A stretch of 64,000 bases of DNA, from assembly GCF_900105475.1 (NCBI RefSeq), contig NZ_LT629777.1, forward strand, positions 5,146,001 to 5,210,000. The letters are read 5' to 3'. Positions 47,662 through 55,791 of this stretch are shown here, in pieces. The notes beneath the pieces are model-generated. The model saw nothing but the letters and a program-made list of their open reading frames with translations. It had not been told where the DNA came from and did no database searches. This DNA is from Pseudomonas asplenii (lineage in GTDB: Bacteria > Pseudomonadota > Gammaproteobacteria > Pseudomonadales > Pseudomonadaceae). A program made the position numbers and the translations under genes. Position 1 is the stretch's first letter. Each line of letters starts with the position of its first letter.

Positions 47662-49113
47662 ATGCCACCCTATCGAACGATTGCTCTTGTGTTGAGCGCC
47701 AGCCTGGCTGCAGGGTGCATGGTCGGGCCCGATTATAAACAGCCCGACGCTCCGCTGGCAGACCAATACGTAGGTAAAGCGGACATAGCCAAGCGGTCAG
47801 AAAAACCGATTGTCATCCTTGATTCGTGGTGGGACGGATTCGCAGATCCGTTACTGGCCCGATACGTTACCGAAGCGCTTAAGCAGAATCTGGACTTGGC
47901 TCAGGCTCAAGCTCAGGTTACTCAGGCGCGGGCCGCTTTGGGTTTTGCCAACGCGACCCTCGCGCCAAGCGCCGGCGTGAGCGGTCAAGCGGCCCGTTCA
48001 TATCAATCCGTCGAGACGCCTTTGGGTCAGGTGCTCAACTCGACCCCAGGCTATGATCGTTACGGAAACAGCTATGAGCTGAACCTTGACGCAAGCTGGG
48101 ACATTGATCTGTTCGGCGGCTTGCGGCGCAATCGGGAAGCAGCCTTTGCGCAGTACCAAGCGTCCGAAGCCGGCGCGATTGCCACTCGTCTCGCCGTTGC
48201 AGCCCAGACTGCTGACATCTACACGACGCTGCGGGGACTTCAAACCCGGCTTGCGATTGCTGAAGAACAAGTCAAGACCCAGCAAGAGCTATTGGCCAAG
48301 GTTAAACTGCTCAATATGAACGGGCTCGCTGCCGATTATGAAGTTCGCCAGACTGAAGGCGAACTCGCGCAAGTCAAAGCCAGTGTTCCGGCTCTACGTA
48401 CGGGTGTAGATGCCGCTTTGAATGCCCTGGATGTGATGCTTGGAAGCCCACCCGGCACACATCGAGTGGAGCTTTCCAGTAATTCGCCCATCCCCCGCGC
48501 ACCTCAATTGATTGATATCGGCGCACCCGGCGAGTTGCTCCGGCGCAGGCCTGATTTAATAGCCGCCGAACGCCGGCTCATGTCGGCCAATGCTTTGATC
48601 GGCAGTGCGATCAGTGAGTACTATCCAAAATTTTCGCTAGGTGCATTAGCGGGCAGTGCCGCTACTTCCGGCGGGAAGTTTTTCTCAGGTACTGCCAATC
48701 AGTCGGCGGCGTTCCTGGGCCTGAAATGGCGGCTCTTTGACTTTGGCCGTATTAACGCGCAGATCAATCAAGCCAAGGGGCAAGAGGCTGAAGCGTTGGC
48801 GTACTACCGGAAATCGGTACTGCTCGCTTCAGAGGACGTGGAAAACGCCTTGTCGGCGTTGGTCAACCGAGAGGCGCAGACCGATAACCTCGAACAAGGT
48901 GAAACATCACTCAAGCGAGCGAGACAATCGTCCTTTGCTGCCTACCAGAGCGGTGCTGCCAGTCTCATCAATGTGCTGAACGCTGACCAGCAACTTCTGC
49001 GCGCTTCGGACGCAAGGGCGCAGGCTCAAGCGGAATCCACTCGAGCAGCGATAGCGGTATTCCGTGCCTTGGGAGGAGGATGGTCACCCCCTCCGGAACT
49101 CGCCAAGCGTTGA
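47662..49113 (+). CDS. Outer-membrane channel lipoprotein of the OprM/TolC family
   Basis: 483 residues with lipobox LAAGC after MPPYRTIALVLSAS. The mature N-terminus MVGPDYKQPDAPLADQY is characteristic of OprM-type factors. Two repeats of long helices with beta-strand regions follow, including ASWDIDLFGGLRRNREAAFA and LKWRLFDFGRINAQINQAKG. It completes the tripartite pump. It is transcribed divergently from tetR and shares its operator type with the pump operon. Confidence 0.93.
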   Translation: MPPYRTIALVLSASLAAGCMVGPDYKQPDAPLADQYVGKADIAKRSEKPIVILDSWWDGFADPLLARYVTEALKQNLDLAQAQAQVTQARAALGFANATLAPSAGVSGQAARSYQSVETPLGQVLNSTPGYDRYGNSYELNLDASWDIDLFGGLRRNREAAFAQYQASEAGAIATRLAVAAQTADIYTTLRGLQTRLAIAEEQVKTQQELLAKVKLLNMNGLAADYEVRQTEGELAQVKASVPALRTGVDAALNALDVMLGSPPGTHRVELSSNSPIPRAPQLIDIGAPGELLRRRPDLIAAERRLMSANALIGSAISEYYPKFSLGALAGSAATSGGKFFSGTANQSAAFLGLKWRLFDFGRINAQINQAKGQEAEALAYYRKSVLLASEDVENALSALVNREAQTDNLEQGETSLKRARQSSFAAYQSGAASLINVLNADQQLLRASDARAQAQAESTRAAIAVFRALGGGWSPPPELAKR

Positions 49114-49165
49114 CGCCATCTTGTGCCCAGAGCCAGTCAAGATATCCACCTGGGGCCACCTGTAA

Positions 49166-49618
49166 CTAGCCAAAAGAAGGCATCGGCCCTAAAGAGTGCA
49201 GGATCCATGCAACCGTTGCCGCGGCGGCCCCCACGGCGACTGCCAAGCTGATAAATAGCCACTTCATCATTTTGGGAAACACGGGCGGCTTATCCGCCGA
49301 TACGCTGGAGTCCCGCAAAGGTGCTATCCCCTCTGCGCCTTGCGGGCCGGGAGCGACATCATCAAAGCTGTCAGCTCTGATCGGTTTCAAGTGTTTCACT
49401 TTCGTCCCTTCCTGCGGAAGGCCAACCCGAGCCAGAATGCGCGATGGCGTATTCTTGGGAAACTCGACGGATTGGACGACTAACACGTCGTCGTCAGTAT
49501 ATTCTCCATCCTCCGATACGACCCACTCGTCCAGTTCTTCCGCAGTAATGCCGAGCTGATCTGCAATCGCCTGCTGCAATCGCTCTTCGTGTGCCTCACT
49601 TTGCTCGCGATGGTCCAT
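49166..49618 (-). CDS. Hypothetical acidic protein with C-terminal membrane helix
   Basis: 150 residues. The N-terminal part is acidic and soluble (AIADQLGITAEELDEWVVSE), followed by a linker and one C-terminal helix (MMKWLFISLAVAVGAAAATV) that would anchor it in the inner membrane with the N-terminus in the cytoplasm. AGGA precedes the ATG. No family recognised. It starts the accessory stretch on the minus strand. Confidence 0.6.
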   Translation of the reverse strand: MDHREQSEAHEERLQQAIADQLGITAEELDEWVVSEDGEYTDDDVLVVQSVEFPKNTPSRILARVGLPQEGTKVKHLKPIRADSFDDVAPGPQGAEGIAPLRDSSVSADKPPVFPKMMKWLFISLAVAVGAAAATVAWILHSLGPMPSFG

Positions 49619-49713
49619 GCCATTTTTCCTGGTGGCCGTTGGTGTGGGTCATTTGACCATAGATATTGACGTGCAGTTCGCCTGTCCAGGTACCGACATC
49701 GTCTGTAAGTTAC

Positions 49714-50946
49714 TCAGGATTGGTGAATCCAGCTGGATAGCGTTTCCACGAAAGCCTGCTCTTCGTGGCTATCATGCAGAGCCGCAAACAGGGCACTCAG
49801 GTGGGTACGGAAATATTCGGCCGACCAGTCATTCCAGCTCATTGTCTGCGCTTGCCGCCAAGCGTCCGTGAACGGCACACGAGCTGAGAAAATCATCACG
49901 GGACCATAGGTGGGCCGCTCCAATCGTTGCCATTCCCAAGTCCCGGGGCATCGCTGCACAACAGCAGCTTGAAAGGCGTTCCTGATGCTTTCGCTGGGCC
50001 CATCGAAAGAAGCTTCATCGCACCATACGGCAAGGCCGACCGTGAACTCAGGGATATCCCGATCCAGAGGATCGATCCAATCGACACTATCGACCATGAC
50101 ACCTGCCCAGGCAACGAATGCGGACTCATTGAAGCCCTTCCCTTCATTAGTCAACACCTCGCCGTAGAACCAAGGTGCGCCAAAACTGTTTCGATCACTT
50201 TTACGGTCGCCGCATGGCTGCAAGTGATTGACGGACTGGGGACTGCTCAGCAGCCTGGTTGACTCTCGAACAGCCAGCGCCTTCAACTGGCCAAACGCGG
50301 TTTCCAACCGACGCATGGCCGGCACAGCGATCATGTCGCCCTCATGCAGGTCAATGCTGCCCATGCCGTGACCCTCCAGAAACTTGAGTAATTCCATGGT
50401 AAAAAAGCCGAAGGCAGAACTGCTCAAGATCGTCCCAGCAGCCAGATCAGTTCGCAGCAGGCTATGCAGCTCACTCCAAAAGCACACCGCTCCCTTCCAG
50501 TCCGCTGGAGGGGGTGTGGCGAAGGTCAGCAGGCAAAGCCCTCCCTTCTCGACGATCCCGCGGCTGGCTCTTGCATCGAGGTAGGTTTGGTAGAGATCCA
50601 ATTGCAGGGTTTCGTAGCCGGACTCCTCATCAATGTGGGAAGTGAAGCCAGCAGCTACCTTGTTCTCGACAATAAAGAAGAATCCATCTCCGGACGCTAC
50701 CAGGTCAGGCTTTCGGCCACTGGCTTTGCCGTAGCCTTTTGGAATGGCGTGCTGGGTCATCCAGCTGACCGGTCCGGTTGGATGGTCTGAATCAGGGAGC
50801 TTGAATAGAACAGACAAGGCCCGCCTGGTGTAGCCAGCTTCATCAGCCATTCGCAGCCACTGGGCCAGCAGCTCCGTCAGGAAGTCCTCCAGGGAGCTGC
50901 GTACCGGCGATTGTTTGTAGGCGTATAGCTTTGAAAAGAAAGTCAT
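49714..50946 (-). CDS. PD-(D/E)XK nuclease-like protein
   Basis: 410 residues. The segment RKPDLVASGDGFFFIVENKV has the PD...E-x-K arrangement of PD-(D/E)XK nucleases (Asp in PDL, Glu and Lys in ENK), preceded by a helix as in restriction-type folds. The C-terminal half is unrecognised. No methyltransferase or specificity partner is adjacent. It may be a solitary defence or repair nuclease. It stands on the minus strand, with a dispersed palindromic element 17 bp upstream of its start. Confidence 0.7.
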   Translation of the reverse strand: MTFFSKLYAYKQSPVRSSLEDFLTELLAQWLRMADEAGYTRRALSVLFKLPDSDHPTGPVSWMTQHAIPKGYGKASGRKPDLVASGDGFFFIVENKVAAGFTSHIDEESGYETLQLDLYQTYLDARASRGIVEKGGLCLLTFATPPPADWKGAVCFWSELHSLLRTDLAAGTILSSSAFGFFTMELLKFLEGHGMGSIDLHEGDMIAVPAMRRLETAFGQLKALAVRESTRLLSSPQSVNHLQPCGDRKSDRNSFGAPWFYGEVLTNEGKGFNESAFVAWAGVMVDSVDWIDPLDRDIPEFTVGLAVWCDEASFDGPSESIRNAFQAAVVQRCPGTWEWQRLERPTYGPVMIFSARVPFTDAWRQAQTMSWNDWSAEYFRTHLSALFAALHDSHEEQAFVETLSSWIHQS

Positions 50947-50962
50947 TGCGATCTTATGCTCA

Positions 50963-51018
50963 GAGCAGATTTATTCTCTTCAACTACCGCGCTAAAAATA
51001 AACATGTCCCCGTTCTCC
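50963..51018. repeat. Dispersed palindromic element, copy A
   Basis: It reads AGCAGATTTATTCTC, a short linker with CTACCGCGCT, then AAAAATAAACATGTCCCCGTT, an imperfect inverted repeat of about 55 bp. It fits the consensus CGGGGACAGATTTATTTTC-linker-complement shared by six copies in 51-59 kb. Confidence 0.8.
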
Positions 51019-51056
51019 ACTCATCCCACTTCCCATCCCCACGCTGTGTAGGTGAC

Positions 51057-52169
51057 TTACGGGGCCGTAACTGGAACGGCTCGATATACAGCTACCTGAT
51101 CTGAACGTATTGTTTCTTTCAACACGTAGGTCGACCCCGTTTTAATGTTGATTTCCCACTGTTTGTCCGCCATTGATGCTCGTTTGTTAAAGGCCGACTC
51201 AGGCACCTTGTCGAAGCTATCGTATCGGTACAAGGTGTACGTTACGCCAGGAGTGAGCCCCGACACCGTGGCGGTCAGGTTTACCTTGGCAGATGCTGGG
51301 CGAGTATTCGAACCAGCGCCCATGGCGGGCAGTTCTTCGTTCACATCGGTAGTCAGACGAACCGGCAGAGTCTTCCCGTCCTGGTCGATTATCCCGGTAA
51401 TGGCCACACCATAGTTTTTTCCGCCGCGAGGCAAGGAATACACCGGTCGCGTTTCATTATTGGCCTCTTGGCGGCTCGACTGAAATGCTCCGAACTCAAA
51501 GCGATAAAGGTATGCGGGTTGTCCATCGGGCGACCAAAGGCCATTATCGCTGAACGTAATGATGTCATCGGCGTGATAGACAGCCGACTGGCTGGCAGGC
51601 CCTGTCGACGAAACACCGATGACGGGAACGATATGGTCGTACTCATTATCACCTGCATTTTCATCTTCGGAGTCTTCGAATCTGGAAAGGTTTTCGTAAA
51701 CACCAATGATGACCGGATAGCCGGACAGCACATTGCCTTTGACCCATGCCAGGAATTTATTTGCATTCGGCGTGGTAACGCTGTCCCACTCGACAGACTT
51801 CAAGTGCATCCGAGCAGCGGTAGCTCCATCGTTAACTCCCAGTAGGAGCTGGCTACCCCGTTTGGATTGGTTGACATTCGGGCTGGCGATTTCGCGAGTA
51901 TCGAACTGGGAAACGTATTGGCCGTAGTAGAGCCCAGCACTGATAAGCGCTGTCTCACCGCAATAGCCGTAGTTTGCTGTCCATTGGAGGCGTGGTGGAA
52001 TATCGTTCATTTTAGAACTGTCTTTTGTCGCGCTTGAGTCTGCCAGATTGGGCTGCTTGTCTGCTGCATGGGCGGTTGACAAAGGTACATACAGCGTCAA
52101 AGCCACTAACAGGCACAAAGGTCTAGGCCGAACGAGTTGGCTTTTCGTGAGCAGGCAGAAGTCGAACAT
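51057..52169 (-). CDS. Secreted C39-like cysteine peptidase fold protein
   Basis: 370 residues from the ATG at 52169, six bases after AAGGTG; other in-frame starts lie at 52175 and 52178. A signal peptide ends near STAHAADK. The block LQWTANYGYCGETALISAG carries a cysteine in the position of the papain-like nucleophile, and EYDHIVPVIGV gives a histidine, as in the peptidase C39-like family. The C-terminal third (ATVSGLTPGVTYTLYRYD) resembles a beta-sandwich accessory domain. It may be an exported protease or inactive relative. A stand-alone gene. Confidence 0.65.
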   Translation of the reverse strand: MFDFCLLTKSQLVRPRPLCLLVALTLYVPLSTAHAADKQPNLADSSATKDSSKMNDIPPRLQWTANYGYCGETALISAGLYYGQYVSQFDTREIASPNVNQSKRGSQLLLGVNDGATAARMHLKSVEWDSVTTPNANKFLAWVKGNVLSGYPVIIGVYENLSRFEDSEDENAGDNEYDHIVPVIGVSSTGPASQSAVYHADDIITFSDNGLWSPDGQPAYLYRFEFGAFQSSRQEANNETRPVYSLPRGGKNYGVAITGIIDQDGKTLPVRLTTDVNEELPAMGAGSNTRPASAKVNLTATVSGLTPGVTYTLYRYDSFDKVPESAFNKRASMADKQWEINIKTGSTYVLKETIRSDQVAVYRAVPVTAP

Positions 52170-52260
52170 TCCCATCACCTTTACGGGTCTGTGACGCTGG
52201 CTATTTATCAGTCAATGTCATGAGTGTTGGCAGTATGCAGGAGAGCCGGGGCCAGGAGAG

Positions 52261-52316
52261 CGGGGACAGCTTTATTTTCCTAAACTACCGCACTGAAAAA
52301 AATCTGCCCCGTTTCC
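52261..52316. repeat. Dispersed palindromic element, copy B
   Basis: CGGGGACAGCTTTATTTTCC, linker AACTACCGCACTG, then AAAAAAATCTGCCCCGTTTC. It lies in the 267-bp gap between the C39-like gene and the RES toxin; I see nothing else in that gap. Confidence 0.8.
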
Positions 52317-52436
52317 AGTCGAGCCAGCACCCTCAGTTGCAAAAACCAGCTCAGTCCCTGTAGATGTAGAGGCAGATCACGATTATCAACTCGTTTCTCG
52401 GCCGCTGAAAAATCGTGGCTTGCCCCCCACCCTCTG

Positions 52437-52928
52437 TCAGGCCTTGATCAGCCGAGTATCCAGGCCGAAGCGCTCTTGTGCGATCAGCCGGTAGTAGCCG
52501 TCGGCAAGATCGCAGCTAACGAGCAGGTTCCATGAATGGCGGGTGACAGCAGATGGGATCAGCACAAAGGGATGTTCTGCCAGTAAGGCGTCAGCGAATT
52601 TTTGCTGGTTCGGTGATGCGCTGGCGCTCGACAGCCACACCGGGTTCGGTACGTCCTCCGGCTGCACGACATGAATCAGATCAGGGTTGAGAATTTCGAA
52701 ACAGGTCAGAACGTGCGGCACAGTGTCCAGTGCGTCGAAGCCTGCATGTACTGCCACTTCGAGAATGGCGGTCGATGGATCAGCCGATGCGTACACTACA
52801 TTACGCCCCGGAGGGTTCCACCGCCCTCCCATCTTCTGGGCACCGATACCGCTATCCCAACTGCCTTTGTAAACTTCGCGATCAAGGCGCCAAGCGTGCC
52901 ATGAACCAGACCATGGCAATGGATTCAC
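52437..52928 (-). CDS. RES-domain toxin
   Basis: 163 residues starting at GTG 52928, which overlaps the antitoxin stop as GTGA. The RES-type block AWRLDREVYKGSW then GGRWNPPGRNVVYASADPS and AILEVAVHAG gives the conserved arginine, glutamate and glycine-rich strand. RES toxins degrade NAD+ and are neutralised by Xre/MbcA-type antitoxins. It is the second gene of a two-gene operon. The C-terminal Ser/Leu-rich part is normal for the family. Confidence 0.85.
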   Translation of the reverse strand: MNPLPWSGSWHAWRLDREVYKGSWDSGIGAQKMGGRWNPPGRNVVYASADPSTAILEVAVHAGFDALDTVPHVLTCFEILNPDLIHVVQPEDVPNPVWLSSASASPNQQKFADALLAEHPFVLIPSAVTRHSWNLLVSCDLADGYYRLIAQERFGLDTRLIKA

Positions 52929-53395
52929 TGGTACACACCGTATTCGACACGCTCCAGGTAATCCTCGACGGCCTGAAACCCGACCGGGTTGTCGATCACG
53001 TCCAGGGGCACGTCGCCGTCCAGGTACTTGCACGGACGCCCGAGCCATTCCTCGGCCAGTTTTTGAGTGCCAAACACGGTGATGGCATGCTCAAGCACCT
53101 TGGCATATTGGAATGCTACGGCGCTCTGTTGGGCATTGAGCAGGGCTGGTTGCCGGGTACCTTGGCGCTGGAGCGTCCTGATAGATTTTCCAACGATGCG
53201 GCTCATGATCTTTTTGTTGGAAAAAAGATCGGAGAGCGACAGCATGTCCTGCACGTCTTTCAGCGCAAAGCCTTTGATGGTAAGGCGGTAGACCATCACT
53301 GAACTGAGCTGGTCCATGTCGTTGCGCAGCAGGTACTCGGTAGGCCTGCGGGTGGGCGGTGATGATTTGTCGGTGCGGGCTTCGGCGGTAGGCAT
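52925..53395 (-). CDS. Xre/MbcA (DUF2384)-type antitoxin of the RES pair
   Basis: 156 residues from the ATG at 53395, preceded by GGAGG. A helical N-terminal region (SNKKIMSRIVGKSIRTLQRQ) is the DNA-binding part, and AEEWLGRPCKYLDGDVPLDVI is the typical toxin-binding C-terminal motif (WL...P...L.G..P). It represses its own operon and blocks the toxin. The stop overlaps the toxin start by 4 bp. Confidence 0.87.
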   Translation of the reverse strand: MPTAEARTDKSSPPTRRPTEYLLRNDMDQLSSVMVYRLTIKGFALKDVQDMLSLSDLFSNKKIMSRIVGKSIRTLQRQGTRQPALLNAQQSAVAFQYAKVLEHAITVFGTQKLAEEWLGRPCKYLDGDVPLDVIDNPVGFQAVEDYLERVEYGVYQ

Positions 53396-53411
53396 GGGAT
53401 ATCCTCCATGT

Positions 53412-53446
53412 GCGACATATGACGCAAGTTTAGCGCCGTTTGTCGC
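53412..53446. promoter_or_regulatory. Candidate operator of the RES/Xre operon
   Basis: Inverted arms GCGACA (53412-53417) and TGTCGC (53441-53446) lie 17-51 bp upstream of the antitoxin start, 23 bp apart. A palindrome is expected for autorepression by Xre-type antitoxins, but the arms are short. Confidence 0.35.
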
Positions 53447-53589
53447 TATTCGCACGGCTTTGCGGTGAACGGTTCCGAGATCACTCGAAAGCTCGGCCTC
53501 CTCTTCGCGCCCATGCTCCCGTCAACGAAGCACAGTCTCTATACTCGCCAAGGGCCCATGGAATAGGCCGATCATATGAGGGAAGACTT

Positions 53590-54045
53590 TTGAGCGCCGC
53601 ACTTTGCAACAACATCTCCGCCGTAACATTCATCAGCAAACACAAAGCAGCCTGCCAACCGATTGCCGATCAGTTGGACATGCCGGTAGAAAACATCCTC
53701 GGACTCGCTGCCCAGGAGAGCCAGTACGGCAGCGGACGCATAGCCCGGGAACTGAACAATTATTTCTCCCTGCACGCGCCAGCGCCCTTGCAGATCGGCT
53801 CGCAGGCTCCGATGGGCAATAGCAAAATCAAGGTGGCGCAGTTTTCTTCCTTTCAGCAATGCGCCCAATCGTTCGCCACCCGCTATGGCCCGGCGGTCAG
53901 AGGAAAGAAAGATCCGATGGATTTTGCCCAGGCTCTGGTGAAGATCGGCTTCAATACTGGCAGCGCAGCTACCGGAGGACGCGACGGATTTGCCAAGTAC
54001 CTCGCACAAATCATCACTGCGGTCAAAGGACGCCTGGCATGCTGA
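53590..54045 (+). CDS. Glucosaminidase-family peptidoglycan hydrolase, possible type VI effector
   Basis: About 151 residues from the TTG at 53590, with GAGGGAAG just upstream; the frame extends 50 codons further without coding character. The catalytic region AAQESQYGSGRIARELNNYFS has the glutamate and Tyr/Phe pattern of the mannosyl-glycoprotein endo-beta-N-acetylglucosaminidase (GH73-like) fold. Later VAQFSSFQQCAQSFATRYGP fits too. No signal peptide is present, as expected for a T6SS-delivered enzyme. Its stop overlaps the next lipoprotein gene by 7 bp. It could instead be a phage or autolysin enzyme. Confidence 0.75.
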   Translation: MSAALCNNISAVTFISKHKAACQPIADQLDMPVENILGLAAQESQYGSGRIARELNNYFSLHAPAPLQIGSQAPMGNSKIKVAQFSSFQQCAQSFATRYGPAVRGKKDPMDFAQALVKIGFNTGSAATGGRDGFAKYLAQIITAVKGRLAC

Positions 54046-54509
54046 TCAAGACGACTACTTCATGGTTGCTTACCCTGGGCCTGGCTTGCGTCACGCTCCC
54101 GGCCTGCTCTGCGCCGGCATTACAGGCTGGTCAGGTCAACCCGCAAGGTCTGAGCCGCGAGCAAGCCCAACAGGTGCTGGAAGTGGCACTCAAGAATGAG
54201 GACTACAAACTGGGCAGGCCCAGGGTATTCATCGACGGCGACCTGGCCGATGAAAATGGCAACCCACCTCATCCCGGGTATTTCGACTTCAGCCTGGGCT
54301 ACAACGATCCCAAGGCAGGAGCCACCGAATACTGGGGATTATTCTCGGTGAGCGTGGCCACCGGTGACGTCTGGGAAATCAATACCTGCAAGCGCCTCGC
54401 AGGCGCAGAGCTCAAGCAATTGCAAAGCCGGATCATGACCAGGACAGGCAAGAGCCTGAATGACGAAAAAGTACAACGACAGGGGCTGGGGTGTAGCGAT
54501 GAACAATGA
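54039..54509 (+). CDS. Lipoprotein overlapping the glucosaminidase gene, candidate immunity protein
   Basis: 156 residues. MLIKTTTSWLLTLGLACVTL leads into lipobox LPACS, so it should be exported and lipid-anchored. The mature part contains GYFDFSLGYNDPKAGATEYWG and two C-terminal cysteines. Start and stop overlap the glucosaminidase by 7 bp. A periplasmic partner encoded directly after a cell-wall hydrolase lacking a signal peptide is the standard layout of T6SS glycoside-hydrolase effector/immunity pairs (Tge/Tgi). This role is inferred from layout only. Confidence 0.6.
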   Translation: MLIKTTTSWLLTLGLACVTLPACSAPALQAGQVNPQGLSREQAQQVLEVALKNEDYKLGRPRVFIDGDLADENGNPPHPGYFDFSLGYNDPKAGATEYWGLFSVSVATGDVWEINTCKRLAGAELKQLQSRIMTRTGKSLNDEKVQRQGLGCSDEQ

Positions 54510-54560
54510 GTATCGTGCTTGAACTGAGCGCATCACTTTCCCGCCCAAGATACCGACTAA

Positions 54561-54622
54561 AGGGGATAGATTTGCTTTCGCGGCCCGTCGAACCCATGAA
54601 ATGAATCAGTCCCCGTTTCCAC
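54561..54622. repeat. Dispersed palindromic element, copy C (degenerate)
   Basis: AGGGGATAGATTTGCTTTCG with linker CGGCCCGTCGAAC and a right end ATGAATCAGTCCCCGTTTCC. It is diverged from the others but has the same length and end sequences. Confidence 0.7.
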
Positions 54623-54645
54623 TTCCAACTATTTATTGCGAGTAG

Positions 54646-54825
54646 TCAGCTGCTTGATTTTTTATCAGGCGGATCGCTGGGAACCCGTGCACCATCAACG
54701 CCCGGGGCACTATCGGCGCCTGGTGTACCGCCAGGACCTGCCGCACCACCATTCCCACATTTGCCGACGTGTCCTCCTTTGCCGGCGGAACCTGAACAAG
54801 GCGGGGACAGATTTATTTTAACCAT
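54646..54825 (-). CDS. Small Gly-rich collagen-like ORF, possibly truncated
   Basis: 59 residues, MVKINLSPPCSGSAGKGGHV then GAAGPGGTPGADSAPGV and a charged end DPPDKKSSS. The glycine periodicity and composition look coding. The first ten residues derive from dispersed element copy D, so the element may have replaced the original N-terminus. The gene lies 49 bp downstream of a DUF6124-type gene on the same strand. No function recognised. Confidence 0.45.
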   Translation of the reverse strand: MVKINLSPPCSGSAGKGGHVGKCGNGGAAGPGGTPGADSAPGVDGARVPSDPPDKKSSS

Positions 54826-54856
54826 CCACAGTGCTGATAAAAGTAAATCCGCTCCA
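54802..54856. repeat. Dispersed palindromic element, copy D
   Basis: GCGGGGACAGATTTATTTTA, linker, then GATAAAAGTAAATCCGCTCC. The left arm is intact and the right arm is diverged. It overlaps the 5' end of the Gly-rich small ORF. Confidence 0.7.
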
Positions 54857-54874
54857 GTCTTCCACTGGATCAGA

Positions 54875-55231
54875 TCAGCTATTGGGCGTATTTAGGTCTG
54901 TTGCGGGTGCACCGTCCAACAAAGCATCCACGACTGCCCGCGCCATCTCCACCGAATGCAGCATGCTCCAGAACAGCGCCCGTTCGAAGGGATCCGTATG
55001 CAGACTGAGTTCGTCGCCGTTGAGTTGCGCAGACTCCAGCAAGCGCGAAACGTGAGCCAGCGCTTCATGGGCATTGACGCCCTGTTGGATCGCAAACAAC
55101 GACGGCTTGCCGGGAGATTCAGAGCTGACAGGCTTGGCGCGGGTGAACGTGAGAGGTTCGAGTTCGCAGGGAGCAAAGTCGTTGGCAGCGTCGTGCGCTG
55201 GAGGTGGATCGGGGGTAAGTTTCTTGGTCAT
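54875..55231 (-). CDS. DUF6124/DUF3077-type small protein with structured leader
   Basis: 118 residues, start MTKKLTPDPPPAHDAANDF (a family-typical KKLTPDPP start), then a helical segment HVSRLLESAQLNGDEL and a C-terminal helix LHSVEMARAVVDALLDG. This matches small Pseudomonas proteins annotated DUF6124. GAGGAGC precedes the ATG at 55231 by eight bases. It is preceded by a leader (55232-55470) homologous to that of the related gene at 59246. The function is unknown. Confidence 0.8.
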   Translation of the reverse strand: MTKKLTPDPPPAHDAANDFAPCELEPLTFTRAKPVSSESPGKPSLFAIQQGVNAHEALAHVSRLLESAQLNGDELSLHTDPFERALFWSMLHSVEMARAVVDALLDGAPATDLNTPNS

Positions 55232-55470
55232 TGCATAAAGCTCCTCTGTGAGAAAAGGAACTTGTCACCCCCGCTGCAAAACGAAGGGTGGCAAGCCGTA
55301 CACAGGTTTGCAGACCGGCACAGAGGAACCGGCAGGCCGAAGCCTCCTGCGCACAGCTCGCCATGACACGAGCATAGAAATGCCGCTTTCGCGGCGCTGT
55401 GCGCCTCCGTATCCGAGCTGCAAAACCCGTATCGCTGAATTTTCAGCGATGTCTGGACTGTAGCCATGAC
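55232..55470 (-). ncRNA. Structured leader RNA of the DUF6124-type gene, locus 1
   Basis: Read on the minus strand, a hairpin (arms ATCGCTGA and TCAGCGAT, 55431-55450) comes first. A 10-nt word GTTTTGCAGC follows (complement of 55417-55426). Its 7-nt antisense CTGCAAA lies in the middle (complement of 55307-55313), then a second identical word at 55273-55282, then the ribosome site. The middle can pair with either word but not both at once. Locus 2 keeps the architecture with a different word. Confidence 0.7.
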
Positions 55471-55596
55471 GTGTGGCGCACACAATATTCTCCCACGCCT
55501 GAATCACGTGGGAAATATGAGATTTTTAGGAGGGCCGTTTCACTTTAGCCTTGTCAGGCTTGAGTAACGCCGATGCGCTACCTCTAGGCGAGATAC

Positions 55597-55622
55597 AAAA
55601 AAGCCCAGCAAGAGACCGGGCT
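55597..55622 (-). terminator. Intrinsic terminator of the two-gene small-protein operon
   Basis: On the minus strand AGCCC and GGGCT arms flank an 11-base loop, followed by six T residues. It lies 32 bp past the stop of the proline-rich gene, separating that operon from the leader of the DUF6124-type gene. Confidence 0.8.
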
Positions 55623-55653
55623 ATATAGATGGAACGCCAGTTAACGCCCGATC

Positions 55654-55791
55654 TTATTTCTTGGGCGGAGGCGGTGCAGATGGCGCAGTGGGTCTAACAA
55701 TAGCACTGGGTGATGGTGGTGGATTTTTACCATCCTGCGTAACGCCGCTGCGTGCAGGTGTCGGCATTGGCTGAGGCGCTTTGCTGGTCAT
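55654..55791 (-). CDS. 45-residue proline-rich small protein
   Basis: 45 residues, starting MTSKAPQPMPTPARSG and ending PPPPKK. A good ribosome site GGAGG lies seven bases before the ATG at 55791. The start overlaps the upstream 68-residue ORF stop (ATGA), and an intrinsic terminator follows, so it is very likely translated. Composition is Pro/Ala/Ser, without membrane segment. No family recognised. Confidence 0.7.
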   Translation of the reverse strand: MTSKAPQPMPTPARSGVTQDGKNPPPSPSAIVRPTAPSAPPPPKK

